Below are positions 23,330 through 36,231 of a stretch of DNA of 64,000 nucleotides, piece by piece; positions within the stretch are counted from its first letter, which is position 1; the number at the start of each line of letters is the position of its first letter. The position numbers and the translations under genes were made by a program. The stretch is from Lepisosteus oculatus (Eukaryota > Chordata > Actinopteri > Semionotiformes > Lepisosteidae). The stretch is taken from positions 23,702,570 to 23,766,569 of the forward strand of contig NC_090707.1 of NCBI RefSeq assembly GCF_040954835.1, read 5' to 3'. Below the pieces are notes generated by a model. It made no database searches. It was given only the letters and a program-made list of their open reading frames with translations, and was not told the DNA's origin.

Positions 23330-24190
23330 ATTAAGAAGCGAAAGTCACCCAGACACTGCCTGGATCAGGCTGTCTCTCCAGACTGAGCAGCTGGGCAAAG
23401 TAGGAAACCTGTAAGTGATGCCAATATGACGCCAACAGTGACTCTGAAAGACTTTGAAATGTTACAGAGTTCAGTGGCAGAGATATTTGCCCATGAGTCA
23501 ATAATATCCTAGTCACTCCATAAAGTGGGTGTGTATGAAAACTGAAAAAAAAACTCCCTCATAGGGATTTTGTGGTCAGACAAGACAAAGGTAGATGCAC
23601 TACATATGATGCAAACCTAGCATAGTGCATCACTCAATTGACACCATCTCTATTATCAGGTTTAGCAATGGCAGCATTATGTATTTGTTCAGCTTCTCAT
23701 TAGCAGGGACTGGGAAGCTTAAGACTGTTGAGAACATAGATGGAGCACAGTATAGGCAAAGATGAAAACCTGCTTCAGACTCAAAACTGGGGCAAAGATT
23801 CACTTTCCAGCAAGACAATGAAACAAAGCAACATTGCCAATGCTACATTGGAGGGGCTTAAGATAAAGAAAATTAAAACCCTTGAGTGGCCCCGTCAAGT
23901 CAAAGCTCTGACTTGAATTCTGTTGAGAATCTGTGTAAAGATGTGAAAAACGCTGTCCATAAGCCATCCCAAATCTACCCTCAGAACCTGAGCAAACTAA
24001 CCTACCAGGATAATTGGCAAAAATTTCATATAGCTTATGGCTTACCCAAAAATACATTTTTTGGGGTAGTGGCTGTATTTGCTGCCAAGGGTGATTCCAC
24101 CAGTGAGCTATGAATATTTATAAAATCTATACACTTCAATTTTTTCTATAAAGGTTTTGGTGGCAAATAAATTAACTTTCTCTTGTAAGT
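23330..24190 (+). pseudogene. Tc1-family transposon with dead transposase
   Basis: The whole stretch follows a Tc1 transposase gene in order: an N-terminal part near 23340-23480, a gggattttgtggtcagac block (about 23564-23581), an agcagggactgggaagctt block, a ttccagcaagacaatg block (DNA for FQQDN, about 23804-23820), then the CTTGAATTCTGTTGAGAATCT block (DNA for LNSVENL, about 23911) and a C-terminal AAKGDSTS-like end near 24085-24105. Several frame breaks show that it is inactive. The FQQDN and LNP-EN regions contain the second and third positions of the DDE triad in active relatives. Confidence 0.85.
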
Positions 24191-24199
24191 CTTCAATTG

Positions 24200-27100
24200 A
24201 AGTATTTAGGTTTTAAATGAAATATTGTATTTAAATACATGTTTATGCACTATTTTGTAATTTTATAAAATGGGACATCATAGGACAAACATGAATACTT
24301 TTACAGTTTACGGCTCTGTAACTGTGAATTCTGTTTTTTATAAGGAATGTTTTCTCACACAGGGAACAATTGTGTTGCTTTAACTAGAGTGTTGTTCTTT
24401 CCTTTAATTTTATTGGGATCTTTTTTAATTAGCTGGATGTCATTTGTCACAGACTTTGTTGTCTTGAATATGGATTGTGAAAAAAGTGATCTTTCTCAGT
24501 ATGGCTTTAAGTGAGCAAACAGAAGAAAGCTTTGCTGAATGCATTCAAAAGCTTTACATTTTCAGTGAGCATCATTATTGGATGTTTTCATCAATTCAGA
24601 GATAATTGTCCAACTATTTCCGAAGCTGTTACTTATAACACAAGTTTGATTATAGGCCCTCCTTTGCCATCCTTTTATTCTCTTTTGCTGGTGGTTTTAT
24701 GCAGAAAGCAGGCATTCAATGTGTTAACTTATCTTCTTTTCCATTATCCCAATTTAAAAGGGAGCAGTTCTTACCAGTTTTGATTCATGTGGTGCTTTAT
24801 ATAATAGGAGATGCAAAGCAAGCTCACATGACATTTTACCTTCCCTGCCTGGGAGAATGCCTGCTGCCAGCACTACAAGTTTCCATGAAAAAAACTCTGT
24901 AAGTCATAGTGAATTTCCCGTAATAGCAAGCACTGTAGTGACATTTATTGAGTTTGAGATTGAATATTCATATATTTCTTGCCTGTTTGATTGGGAATCA
25001 TGTCTGTTCCACTATGTCTGCACTTGGTAATAACAGAAGAACCAGTGTTCAATTTAATGTAACTCCATTTTATAATTTTGGCTCATGCAAAAATATTGGT
25101 ACATACAGTAAATCTGATTTTTTTCAATTCTCTTTATAGCTTTCATCCTGAGCAGCTTCCAGTATATGAATCAAGAAAGCAGTAGTGTAAAGAATGGGAC
25201 TGCATTAAGATCTTTGGAGCAGGTTCTAAATTTGCAGCTTCTGAGCTGTTTCTTAATGCATCAGGTTAAATCAGAATGTCATCACAACTTCTAAAAGCAC
25301 TTATTCATAGCCATTCTTTGTAGGGTTTATAGAATGTATAGGCATTATTCCATAGACTTCAATATAGGAGGCCTCTATTCTCAATGCTACACGGTCAACT
25401 GATATAATTTCCTATCTTAAGTACCTAATTAAACATAATTAGGACAACTGACCTTGTGTTTCCCTCCATTTTCAACTGTTGAGAGACTTGTAACATCTAC
25501 TGGATCCTAATGAATTGGAGTTGAGGACCATTGTACCACTTGTGAATATACTATATGTAAAAAGTGTGAATTTACAAAAGGCTATAACCGATTTGATACA
25601 AACAGCTCTTGGACCACTTTGAGTCACTGGAATTCTTTCGATAAAAAAGCATGCAAGTGTTCATTGCACACAGAAGGTGCTCACATACAGCTGACAGCTT
25701 AAATGATGATAATTCAAGCATCTTAGAAAAAGCCTTAGCGACTGGATGAGGAACTTTCTCTTTATTCAGATACATAGAATAAAGCACAGTAGCTCTGTTT
25801 GGTAGAGGCATAGGCTAAACATGTTGCTTCCTTTCAGTGTTACAGATACAAGAGATGGGCATTGTTCCATCTTTGTGCAAACACTGTGAGTTTTAAAATG
25901 TATTTTAGGCTTCCATTGTTCAGTACACTGAGAATAAGATATAATAGTCTGGTAAATCTTCCTAACAAATTAATCCTTTGGTCAGATTTCCATCTTTTTT
26001 GAAGGATAATGTATTTTATGTTGCATGTAAAGCTTCAACATTAAGGATATTCAGCAGAGACTTAGAGAACTAGTGTTTATCCTGCACGTTGCCCCATACC
26101 CCATACTACAGTACATTGAACAAGTCAATTTAATGTTTGCATAGCAAAACACATTTGTAAACATTAGCATCTAACTTTTTGAAGCTGGCAGAACATAATC
26201 AAATTAAAAATTTGCTTCCTCTGTTACAATATGTTTATGCTGTGTCTCCCTAGGCAGATATTTTTAAATATCTATACAAAAATAAAAATACAGTTTAAAG
26301 TAAGGATTAATTGAACTTAGTGACGATTTTAAAAATAATGCTGTGCTATCACTAAGATGGTAATTTGTCTTCTAATTCCTTGTGATGCAGATTAATACTT
26401 TATACCCACTTAAGTGCTCTAAGCAGCAGGAAGACAGAAACCTGGCAAGTTCATGTTGGTATGTGTGAGTAGAATGATAAGCATATCCAGTTGTGGATGA
26501 ATTTTCCATACTTCCTGAAAACTGTAACTGCTACATTTGCTGTAAAGAGATAAAAACGTAGTCACAGGAAATAAAATCAAGTTCAAAGCATCATTCTGTA
26601 AAAAGGCACAATTTGTGGATACATGTTAGTGTAGAGAACAGTAAATAACAAGTGTTATAAGCACCTTCATAAATGTTTTTAGAAATGGTATATTACTTCT
26701 CTAAAACACTCATTTTAATATATTTTATTTTACTGTATATAGCAACTTGAGCTAGAGTATATCGATTAATCTAAAATTTTAATATCAAGGTTTGGAGGAT
26801 TTCATGAATCATATTCTGAACCTTCAATACCTTTTGGTACACATTACAGGTTTCCTTTAAAGTTTCCAATCCATTTACAGACCCTTTTGGATGTACCTTT
26901 TCATTCACATATGTGTTTGGTTAGCATGTTTGCTGATTGTATTCCAGTTTCTAAAGCTTTGGCAACAGCAGTCAGCAATTTCTCAGCAGTATTTTCAAGA
27001 AGATATTGACGAGAAAGAAGAAACATTCCAAACTTTAAAATCCAAATATCAATTTTAGCTTTAGGGATAAGCTTTTAATTTTACTTTGATCTGTTTTAAC
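24200..27100. other. Gene-free stretch
   Basis: AT-rich sequence in which I see no exon, RNA gene or dated mobile element. Frames up to 90 residues (such as 24511-24783) lack recognisable motifs. Confidence 0.55.
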
Positions 27101-27109
27101 CTTAGGGAA

Positions 27110-28450
27110 TAAGACTAAATTTAAGGCTAATGGATTACTTTTTCAGTGCCTTTGTGGGTTTGGAATACTTGTATCAGATCTTCACATAGTCTTCTCTGTT
27201 AAAAACAAAAAAGATTCAGTCTTCAGCCTGACAGTGTATGACATTCCCTTAAGCTTAAATGTCAGGTTGCCCTTCTTTAGACTGACTGCAGAACAGCAAT
27301 TTCTTTTCAATAACTTGCTTACCAAAATTTTACACTATATTCTAAACGAGACCTGACTAGTGTATACAACAACGTAAAGCCTAAAAGTAAAAATACATAC
27401 AGTCTACTGTATATGCATTATACAGCTTTAATGTAAAGTCCTTTGGCTTAAATTCTATGCTTTTAACTATAAATTGTAGCATTTTGTTTTCCTTTTCAAT
27501 TGCTTCCCAGCTTTGTCAAGAAGATGCAAAATATGTGTCAATATAAACACATAAATCTTTTCCTTAAACAGCCTCTTCTAGCTCAGTGTTTTCAATTTTT
27601 TTAGTTTACGGTTTTACTACCTGTTTGCAATACTCTGCACTACATTAATTGCAATCGATCAGGTGTTGCCTAGTCATACATTTTATTTCAATCTTTTTCA
27701 ATTTAATCTGATATGTCCGCAGTGATTTCTAATCCTCCTAAAATTCATAAAATGATGAGTAAGCATACTAATTATACTAGTATATAGATAATTGATGTAC
27801 AGTAAAGTACAACCAGACCAGTAGTGTCACGATCATAAACCCCTCCTCTTAAGGACGCTCCAGCCCTTCTTTCTTCTGTACTCATCCCCTGCATCTGCCT
27901 CCGGTTCCTACCCCTCGTCCTATAAAGGCCAGGCGTTCCTGCCAATCTGGGCTCAGTTTTGGAAGATGGACGTCTGGAAGCCCGCCTATCCGTGAGTCCA
28001 GGAGAGACTCGATGGCACAGGCTTCATCACGGCGTCCAGACCTTCTGAGTCCAGGAATAGGGAGCGTCTGGTGACTGGTGAATATGGTCACTCATGGATT
28101 TGCCCCGAACTCCCTTGGACTGTTTGCCTCGGTCACACCTCCCCCAAACACCAGCGCACCATTGGCCACGCCCCCTGTTTTCCTTCCAGCCCCCTTGCAT
28201 GCTTTTTTCCCTGTGTTTTCCTCACTCTTCATCCTGAAAGAATGCGTTTGTTACAAGTAGTCCTAGTACAAATCCCTGCAGTATACTGTACCACAATTTG
28301 AGTATTCTTTCTTTTTATCTGTACCATGTGATCTCCTGTTTAGTTCTTCAAATTGCTTTCTTTACCTTACATGTAGTAGAAGTCCAATTTATTGTACTAT
28401 ACTAACTCGGTTTCGTTTTCTATTATCCATTTTATGGATTGGTGCTATGC
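27110..28450 (-). mobile_element. CR1-type LINE reverse-transcriptase fragment, split by solo LTR B
   Basis: Read on the minus strand, the part at 28450-28261 carries a decayed WLKNR-like and SILQGFVLGL stretch (compare PQGSVLGP of CR1 reverse transcriptases). The part at 27824-27110 carries KDFTLKLYNA, TLVRSRLEYSVKFW, V*RRAT and RRLCEDLIQVFQTHKG, in the order found at the C-terminus of CR1 ORF2. Stops and frameshifts make it inactive. The LTR at 27825-28255 interrupts it just after the VLGL motif. Confidence 0.7.
27820..28260 (+). mobile_element. Solo LTR B (LTR 27825-28255) with 5-bp target duplication
   Basis: The 431-bp LTR begins TGTCACGATC and ends TTGTTACA, flanked by AGTAG at 27820-27824 and 28256-28260. 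A canonical TATAAAG lies at 27921-27927, supporting the plus orientation. It is the shortest of the four copies and is nested in a CR1 LINE fragment. Confidence 0.88.
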
Positions 28451-28459
28451 TAATAATTC

Positions 28460-29870
28460 TTCAGTTCTTGAGTAATACCTCTGTCTTAAGGGACTTTTGG
28501 AAGAGTAACGTCAATGGTTTCTGGAGTGTCTGAGGAGAAAAGGCATTCCTCATTCTCCAGCCACATCACACATTCCATATGAACATGGATCAAATTGCTT
28601 CTGCTGATGTCTGCTATAGAAAACTTTGAAATATCTGATTGGCTGTTATTTGAAATATGAAAAATCCAGCCATTTCCTTTTGTAGGTTTAAGATCTTATG
28701 TTTTTCTAAAATTAAGTAAATTGTTTATACTTTATAACAGTGTACGTTTAGTGTAGTTTGCTTCAAAAGAGGAGAAGGCATGTTCATGCTTTTTAGTTAG
28801 GAATCTGATTAAAATACATACTGTACATCTGGTCTCTTGAAAAATCCCATTGGTAGACTTGGTAATTAGTGCCTGAGAGGTTTCACTCAATATCAACAAA
28901 CAGCCTATCTGAAATGGAAATCTGTTCGTTTCACCCCAATTTTCAGGTTTTTGCTCTAAAAGTAAACAGGACAAGAACCGTATTCAATTTACTGTAGCAT
29001 GTGTTCTCCCACACAATATCAGATTTGATCCCCAAGTTTATTTCTTCTGTCACATTTTAGAGAGGAGGGAAACAGTGTTGTCTATTTAATTGATGAGAAG
29101 CTTCAGAAGAATGATAGTAGAGGAGCTTTCTCCTCCTTAAGCAGAATTGGATTTGATATTTAAAACTAGGGCATGCCTTTGAATTTTCAAAAAGCCTTTT
29201 GTAGGATTAAGACTTTAAAGACTTGAAATCATCAAAGTGTTTTAATGTCACACTATAACAAGGTGGCATGAACACCTGCAATATGTAGGCAAGTCAATTT
29301 TTTTTGTCATATTTACTCTGCAATTTTGTTCCTTGAGTTTAATCACATACAGTACGTTGCTAAATGAAACAGAAATGTCCTTTTCAAAACTGATTTATAC
29401 ACACTTTTTTCAATTTGTCTCCTATGTGATACAGTTATCCAAGCTTCTGTTTTTCAGTGTTTTTCTGTACAGCATGCAAATCTCTTGTGGGAAGGTCAAG
29501 ATGTTTATAAATAGGATTGCACAGAGCATCCATTATTAAAGCTACAAAGTGTTGCTAGTTTGTGATATTAGTTGGAAGGATTCTATATTGATCTGAACAA
29601 CATTTAGCTGTATTACATTCAGAGCCAAACTGAACATTTATAAAAGATAATTTCAGTTTCCAACATAAAGCTATTGGCCACAAGCTTAATAAAAAGTCTA
29701 ATTATTTATATGAGTTCATTTGAAGTGAATGTACTGTTTCTTCTGGGCCAGGATACTGCTTCGAATCAATCTGAGTGTTAAAATTTAAATATGTAGGACA
29801 GTAAACCGTGCGTAAGAGTTAATTACAGTGAGTTTTGCTTATTGTTAAAAAAATGGTATTCTATTTATTG
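28460..29870. other. Gene-free stretch
   Basis: No recognisable exon, RNA gene or repeat. Short frames on both strands have no identifiable motif. Confidence 0.5.
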
Positions 29871-29880
29871 GGCCCCTGTT

Positions 29881-30343
29881 GGATATGTAACAAACAGTTC
29901 TTTCCGGACCCTATGCGGACGACACAATCCGAAGAAGTGAGGAAACACTGGGCAAAAAGTAATGCAGAAATACGGGGATGAAAACAGGGGGGTGTGTCCA
30001 TGCAGTGCTGGTGATCCGGGGAGGTGTGGCCGAGGCAAACAATCCTAGAAGAAGTCCAAAACGAAATCCAAAAACACGAGCATAGGTCCATGGCTGGGTG
30101 ATCCATCCAAAACAAGAGATTAAAAACAGGTGCTGAGAGTTAAAAGTATAATGGAGCCAGGCGCAACCAGGTCCCGGGCTCGCACGATGCGGAAATCAGA
30201 TGCAGAGCCTCGATTGGCGACTGCGTCTGGCATTTAAAGGGGGACAGGAAGGAGGCTGGACCAAGGGACAGGTGTGGGGAATAAGGCAAACGAGGAAGAG
30301 CTGGAGCGCCCTTAAGAGGAGGAGGAGCGATCGTGACAGGATA
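29881..30343 (-). mobile_element. Solo LTR C (LTR 29886-30338) with 5-bp target duplication
   Basis: The 453-bp LTR is flanked by GGATA at 29881-29885 and 30339-30343. On the minus strand it begins TGTCACGATCG and ends GTTTGTTACA. It shares the GTCGTCCGCATAGGGTCCGG block with copies A and D and has an AT-rich TTTAAATG box near 30239-30232. Confidence 0.88.
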
Positions 30344-30349
30344 TTGCAT

Positions 30350-33300
30350 ATGTTCCTGTGACTGCAGTGTCAGTTCAGTAGTGGGTACTGAGTCCTTTAG
30401 TCATGGTATACAAGGGAGTGGAAACTAAAGTACTGCTATTTGGCTGCTGTGTGGCACCTTGTGTCTGATTATTGCCAATAGACTACCTTCAAGCTGGAAG
30501 CTCAAGCACTTGGATCTTGAATAAAGAGATTGAATGCCATATTACTGGATTTCTATATTGCTACAACCCTGACCAGCAACTGTAAGTGTTGCAGTAGTTG
30601 ACTAGATAAATGCTCCACATGTAAATACCCTGTTATAGGGTCCCAGCATCCTGTGGGCTATAACCCCAATAAACCTGCCGCTATAAATAGTGGAGATTTG
30701 TGAAACAGGAGCTCAGGTTGGACCAACTACTGTGAAAACTGTCCCAGCTCTAACTTGGTCAGGACCTGTTCTTGCCTTGCCAGATTCCCTTGTAAACCTA
30801 ACCTTAAATGACAGAAGAGTAGCACTGTGCTTCTTCCTTATAACCTTATCTACTGTATGTTGGAAAGTAATAATCTTTTCCCTTTTTAACCAAAAGGAAA
30901 GCAACCAACTTTTCCCTTAATATCTAAAGGAAAAATAAGATATTTTCCCTGATCTAACCATAACATTAAACTAGCCTGACTCCATGAGTAGGCGATTAAA
31001 TGCCTTCTTCAGTGTTTTAATCTTTTAATGGAGAGAAATGACTGGACACAGCTGCAGCAGAACTTACTCTCTCTGCCTTCTACAAAGGCCCATATTTGTT
31101 TGTCTCTCTGAGTGGTCTCTAAGCCACACATTTGCAGAGCAAAACATTTCAGACAGTTCAGACACAGCTGCTCTGTTAGTCCATCTTACTGAAAGCAGAT
31201 ACTCAATATACGGTAAGTCTTAGTAGGACATGGAAATAAAAATGCTACAGGATATGTAGAAATTATGAGATTGTCTGCACTCCCATGAAGACTGGTGTCC
31301 ATCATATTCCGCAGTTTTACTTTGGTGTATTATGTGAGGACATACTGATATTTTGTCAATTTCAATTCAAGTTTAATGAAGTGTGGTAATAAAATAAAGT
31401 TCAAGAAAAAATCAAAGATTTAGAAATGGAACTGAGGTGGAATTTTAGTGAATAGAATGATCAATTTGATATTGTTGCCACTGAACAGATTAACACTACA
31501 TGAGTACTTCAATTTTCCTTTTCAAATTCCACGAGTGAGTACTCAGTGTGAAGAAAATGTCTTAATTGTGTTATCTCACAGTAGTCTTACGGAGTTTGGC
31601 TAAGATACATTTTGAATAGAGGAAGAACAGAGAAATTTAAGAAGTATTCTGGAGAACTGATTGATACTGATCTATGAATACAGTAAATCTTCTGTTTACA
31701 AAGAAGAGGTCTACAGGTATCTCTGAAGTCAATGCCAACACAAATGAACTGGGCATTTGGCTGGGAAAAAGGAATCTCCTTGTTGCAAGAGTAGGAAAGG
31801 GGGGATTGATGGGCTACTCCTGGCAGTTTTCCAGATTAGAACAGATCACAGCCATTTGTTACAGACAGAAAGAAGAAAAATGTCATTTGGGACATATTTC
31901 AGGACTTTGTACCTTGTGACTGGTCTAGATCACTCATCTGAATAATGACTAATCAATCAGGGACCTGCAAGGTGTGATCACTGGAACAATAAAGTTGGAC
32001 ATCAACATACCTGAATAACTGAGAAGTAGCCACTATGCATTTGTGACTCTCCCTTACAAGCAGTCATCCTTGCGCACAGACTTTGTCCTAGTTCAACTCA
32101 GAGCTAACCTGGATGTCCCACTGAAGAGGACTGTCAATGCGAGGCTATGGTAGTACTCTCTCTCTCTAAAATTTTAAGCCACACCAGGACTGGATTGACA
32201 TTGAGCCTGCAGAGAATGGATTGGACAATGCTGCAACAACCCCATCAACTGTTCCCTTATCCTTCTTTGCAGGAGATATAAATCCATAGTGAATGAGTAT
32301 TTTGATATCAATTTAATAAATCTAAGTAATAGTATTTACTTATAAGAATTGGAATGCTGACTATGTTTAATGAGACAGATTAACAAGTTTTGTATAACTG
32401 ATGGTATACTGAATGTATAATCCTTCTTTTCATACTGTACTGTATATCTTCTCTATTGCTTAATAACCCTGATGTAAAGAGCTGCTATTTTTATACAGGC
32501 AGACTTACTTTGAATGCTTATATGTACACGTTTTAAGTATTAATAAATGTTTTCCATGCATTTTGAACTCGTGTGCAGATTACTTGTTATTCTGTCGATT
32601 GATTCCTAACAGCCAATTAATAAATTGTGTCAGTAAACTCACACTCCAACAGACTATACCTAAGCCATGATTTTTAAAACAAAGGTCAACAGGTTATATT
32701 TTGTGTAAAGAGTCTATAGCAGTAATGGTTGATGTCAAGATATGGTTATTATGGTTCCCTGATAGTGGGATAGTGGTGGTGAGCAATTGAATCTATAGCA
32801 ATTTGCAGATATTTGCAGATCTTGTATCTCGGGATTGATAAAAAAAACTGGAGATGGCTTTTTGGCAGATGGAGATGAACTTCAAGGTATCTGGGTATAA
32901 ATGTTTTTTTTCCTGGAGCAGGAGAGCAGATATGATTTTTTTGTAGTGTTTTGGTTCTTGGAAATATTGGAACACTGTGTAATGTATTTGCTTGACTACT
33001 GTTGTCCTGCTTGCCAGTGGAGCAGGCGTCACCCTATTAGGAAGCATACCTCTGGTAGTACTGCGGGACATTGTATAAAGAACTTTTGTTGAGTTGCTTG
33101 GTTGATAAATGGTTAGTGGTCTCATCTACATCTTATCTGGTGTAGAGTGCAAGCTGTGGGATAAGTTAATAAATGAAGCATCTGAATTTCTTGGTGCATC
33201 AAATGTCTGCTGGTGCATCATTCCCTGACTCAGAATTCCTCTTGTCCTCATAATTATTGCTTCAGTTATTATATCCTTTAATACTTTTAAGAATGTTCTT

Positions 33301-34030
33301 TTGTCAGGGACGTTTTTGAACCCTTTGTAACCCTTGCAAATGTTGTGGGGACTCTCTTTTACTGAATGTTAAAGTGGTAATTTAAGGGGTTTAGGATGGC
33401 TGGAATGGATGTACAAGAACAATAGTTAGTCTGCTTAATTACATTCTACATGTAAAATCTGCACGTGCCTGATTCTCTGATGCAGGCTTTCCCAGGCTAG
33501 TCACACAGACAGGAAAAAGACAGCTCCAAATCTTGCTGCATGTGGTAGAACGAGCAACAGATGGTCCCTCTTGTTATCTTTCGGCAAATCTTTCCTGATT
33601 GTGGACACTTGTTCTATGCAAGGGAACCAGTTTTTTAACACCAATACTAGACTTCAGGACATTTGGCTGTATCATATGATGTGCATGGATATCTGAAGTT
33701 TGGAGACTTGTCATCATGTGACAAAAAACTGGGTCAGGTTATAGATGCAGCTTGTAAAACCATGTAAAAACAATCTAACATTTCACAACCCTGTGTTAAG
33801 TCTACTTCAATCCAGATTGCAAGTAGGCAGTGAAGGCAAATTCCATGACAGCTGTTATAGTTGTGCCTGCAAAATAAGATGAACTGGACATGGTTGCTGG
33901 CCAGGTACAGTGCCCTGAGCTGTTGGTCAGCATGCATCTCAGTTCCTCTTGGAAATCCCCTGAGAATTCTCGAGAGAAGGATTCCTTTGGACAAAGGTGA
34001 TCTTTCCTACCACAATGAAGTAGAAGTCAC
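30350..34030. other. Gene-free stretch between LTRs C and D
   Basis: No retroelement internal genes, exons or RNA genes are evident. A weak LINE-like echo (LQILLHVVERAT, plus strand near 33515-33555) and an LDYCCPACQW frame near 32985-33020 are too faint to call. Confidence 0.45.
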
Positions 34031-34037
34031 TCTCTCA

Positions 34038-34541
34038 CCTGTTGTCACAATTGTAGTCCCTCCCCCTTAAGGTCGCTCCAGCTCTTTCATTTCGGACCTG
34101 ATTTTGTGCACCTGCCCCTTGTTCCAGCCTCCTTCCAGCCCCCCTTAAAAGCCAGACGCTGACGTTAATCCAGGCTCTGCTCTGGTTTCTGTACCAGGTG
34201 AGTCCAGGACCTGGAAGCGCTTGGCCCCGTTATGCTTTTAAGTTCCTGTATTTGTTTCTGTCCCCATTCCCGTGCCCGTCCCGACCCGGTTCCTGTTTTT
34301 ATCCTGTTCGTCTTGGATGGACCGCCTGGCTTTGGACTCTCTCTCCCTCGTGGATTCCCCTTTTGATTACTCTCTGGATTGTTCGCCTTGGCCACACCTC
34401 CCCCGACCACCAGCACACCAAGGACACGCCCCCTGTTTTCATCCCCGTATCCTGCATGCCTTTTTCCCTCTTGTATTCTCACTCAACCCCGGATCGTGTC
34501 GTCCGCATAGGGTCCGGAAAGAACGCTTTCGTTACACCTGT
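34038..34541 (+). mobile_element. Solo LTR D (LTR 34043-34536) with 5-bp target duplication
   Basis: The 494-bp LTR begins TGTCACAATTG and ends CGCTTTCGTTACA, flanked by CCTGT at 34038-34042 and 34537-34541. It has a CTTAAAAG box (34144-34151) and a donor-like CAGGTGAGT about 50 bp downstream (near 34195-34203). Frames of 100-116 residues inside it are not genes. Confidence 0.88.
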
Positions 34542-35519
34542 AGAGTAGGTAAGGGCTTTTTGAGAAGAAAATGATGGTGGAGAACAGTCTCAGTAGATTA
34601 ATGGTTGGAAAATGAGATGGATTGATGAATGAACCCATGAATCTGTGATCAATTTTGCTACGAAAAATAATTTAAAATTTCTTCATGTGGATATGGATGC
34701 TTATTTATGTTTTATGGTGTTGTGCTCACCATCCTGGGTGCAGCCATTGGAGGAGGATTATAAGTCCATTCGTTGATTAATATGAAGTATGGTCAACATG
34801 CAAACACAATAAAGGTCTGTGGACCTTAAGTCTGAGTTCAAAGGAAGTGTATCAGGAACTATAGTACTGAGAATATTCCAAAGATTGGGCAAGCATCCGA
34901 GTGAAGTTCTGAGCATATAAACGAAAGATCAGGGTAAAACACCAGGTAGGGAGACACCAAAAGTCCAAGTCAAAAAGAACTATTCAGAACTGGGAGAAGA
35001 AACACAGAGAGACAGGAAACACTGAGAAGCTGAGAGGGAAGATAGCTAAATGATCGTGCGTTCAACAGTCGGGGAAGCACAATTACATACTCAATAGAAT
35101 TAGGTAATTGACAGATTAATTGGCAACAGGTTTAAACAATCTGCCATACCTTGTGCATGGCTCCCGCATGGGTTTCAGGCCATGCAGAAACGTGACCGGT
35201 ATGCGTGGTAATGCAGGTTAAGGAGGCCGCAATCCCATGTGATTTACACTTGAAAATATCCCCTTGAAATGTTTTTTTTTTCATTTTTTTCTCCATCTAC
35301 TTTTCTTGCAATGGCTCCAACATTGTAGTCATTATTATTAATGTGAGAGGGCTAGATAATGACTCCAAGCATGGTTCAATGTTTTTTTTTCTCTACTGTT
35401 TCCTTCACTGTATTTCTTTTTACTGAAGTCTGACTTAAGAGATACGAAATACTGTATTTATATAATTTTCTAAAAGAATTTACTAAGAGGATGTCTTTTT
35501 GGAGTTTTAGGAGGTGCCT

Positions 35520-36073
35520 TTATGACATTTGGAAACTTTTCTGAGGAACAGTTACCGTATATAGAAATTCCATGGTGTAGGCAAAGGTGATAGGAATGTT
35601 TGTTTTTGTGGGAATGAGTAGAACATGTACTAGGTTGGAAAACAAATTGAAAGATCTGACACTGGTGAGGTTTGTGTGCTTAATCTCAGTTATCTCAGCC
35701 CTTATTACACCAAAAATATTTTGGTGAGCATGGGCTTGAAAGTGTTCCTTTGCTGGAGATATAAATTGGGGTCTCCATGTCACTGTATTTAGGGTTGAGT
35801 ATAGAGAAGCAAGGTTCATGGGATTCCAGAGGAGAATTTGCTGTCTATGTTTTGAATTGAGGGCGGAGGGGCAGTGTGGGGCTTGGAAGCTAATATGCTA
35901 GGAGATATTGACCGGTGGGGGGGTTTATGTACAGACGTGAAGGAACAAGAGGGGTGAAATGGGATAGGTTTTAAGTACTTTAGTTTTTTTGGGCACTTGT
36001 TATTTTTCAGAATCTTTGTTGATTTTATTTTCAAAGTGCTCCTTTGGATTTGTCCCCTATCTTTTAATTCCAA
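35520..36073 (-). other. Unrecognised GC-richer block with two abutting open frames
   Basis: Two minus-strand frames, 36073-35816 (85 residues) and 35819-35520 (99 residues), overlap by four bases in different frames across a locally G-rich plus strand (gggcggaggggcagtgtgg). I recognise no domain. It may be a decayed mobile-element ORF with one frameshift, or chance. Confidence 0.25.
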
Positions 36074-36231
36074 ATTCTAAAATGTTAAGACCTAAAGCTA
36101 TAATAAGATTTTAATTTAATAAGAATTACAAATTTGGCAGAGAACTATGTACACAAATGGAAAGAATTGAAATTGCTGCTGAAGGAACTTAAAGGAATTG
36201 GATCTAAAATAAATGAATTGATCCAGAGAGG

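Noticed and set aside
32985..33560. LINE reverse-transcriptase traces (LDYCCPACQW, LQILLHVVERAT)
   Set aside because: The resemblance is limited to a few residues in different frames, too weak to separate from chance.
27825..34536. LTRs B and D, in the same orientation 5.8 kb apart, as the two ends of one full-length retroelement
   Set aside because: Each has its own different 5-bp duplication (AGTAG and CCTGT) on both sides, another LTR lies between them in the opposite orientation, and no gag or pol sequence is present.
34165..34574. Three overlapping ORFs of 100-116 residues
   Set aside because: They lie inside solo LTR D, which is GC-rich and so poor in stops. Related frames occur in LTRs A and B.
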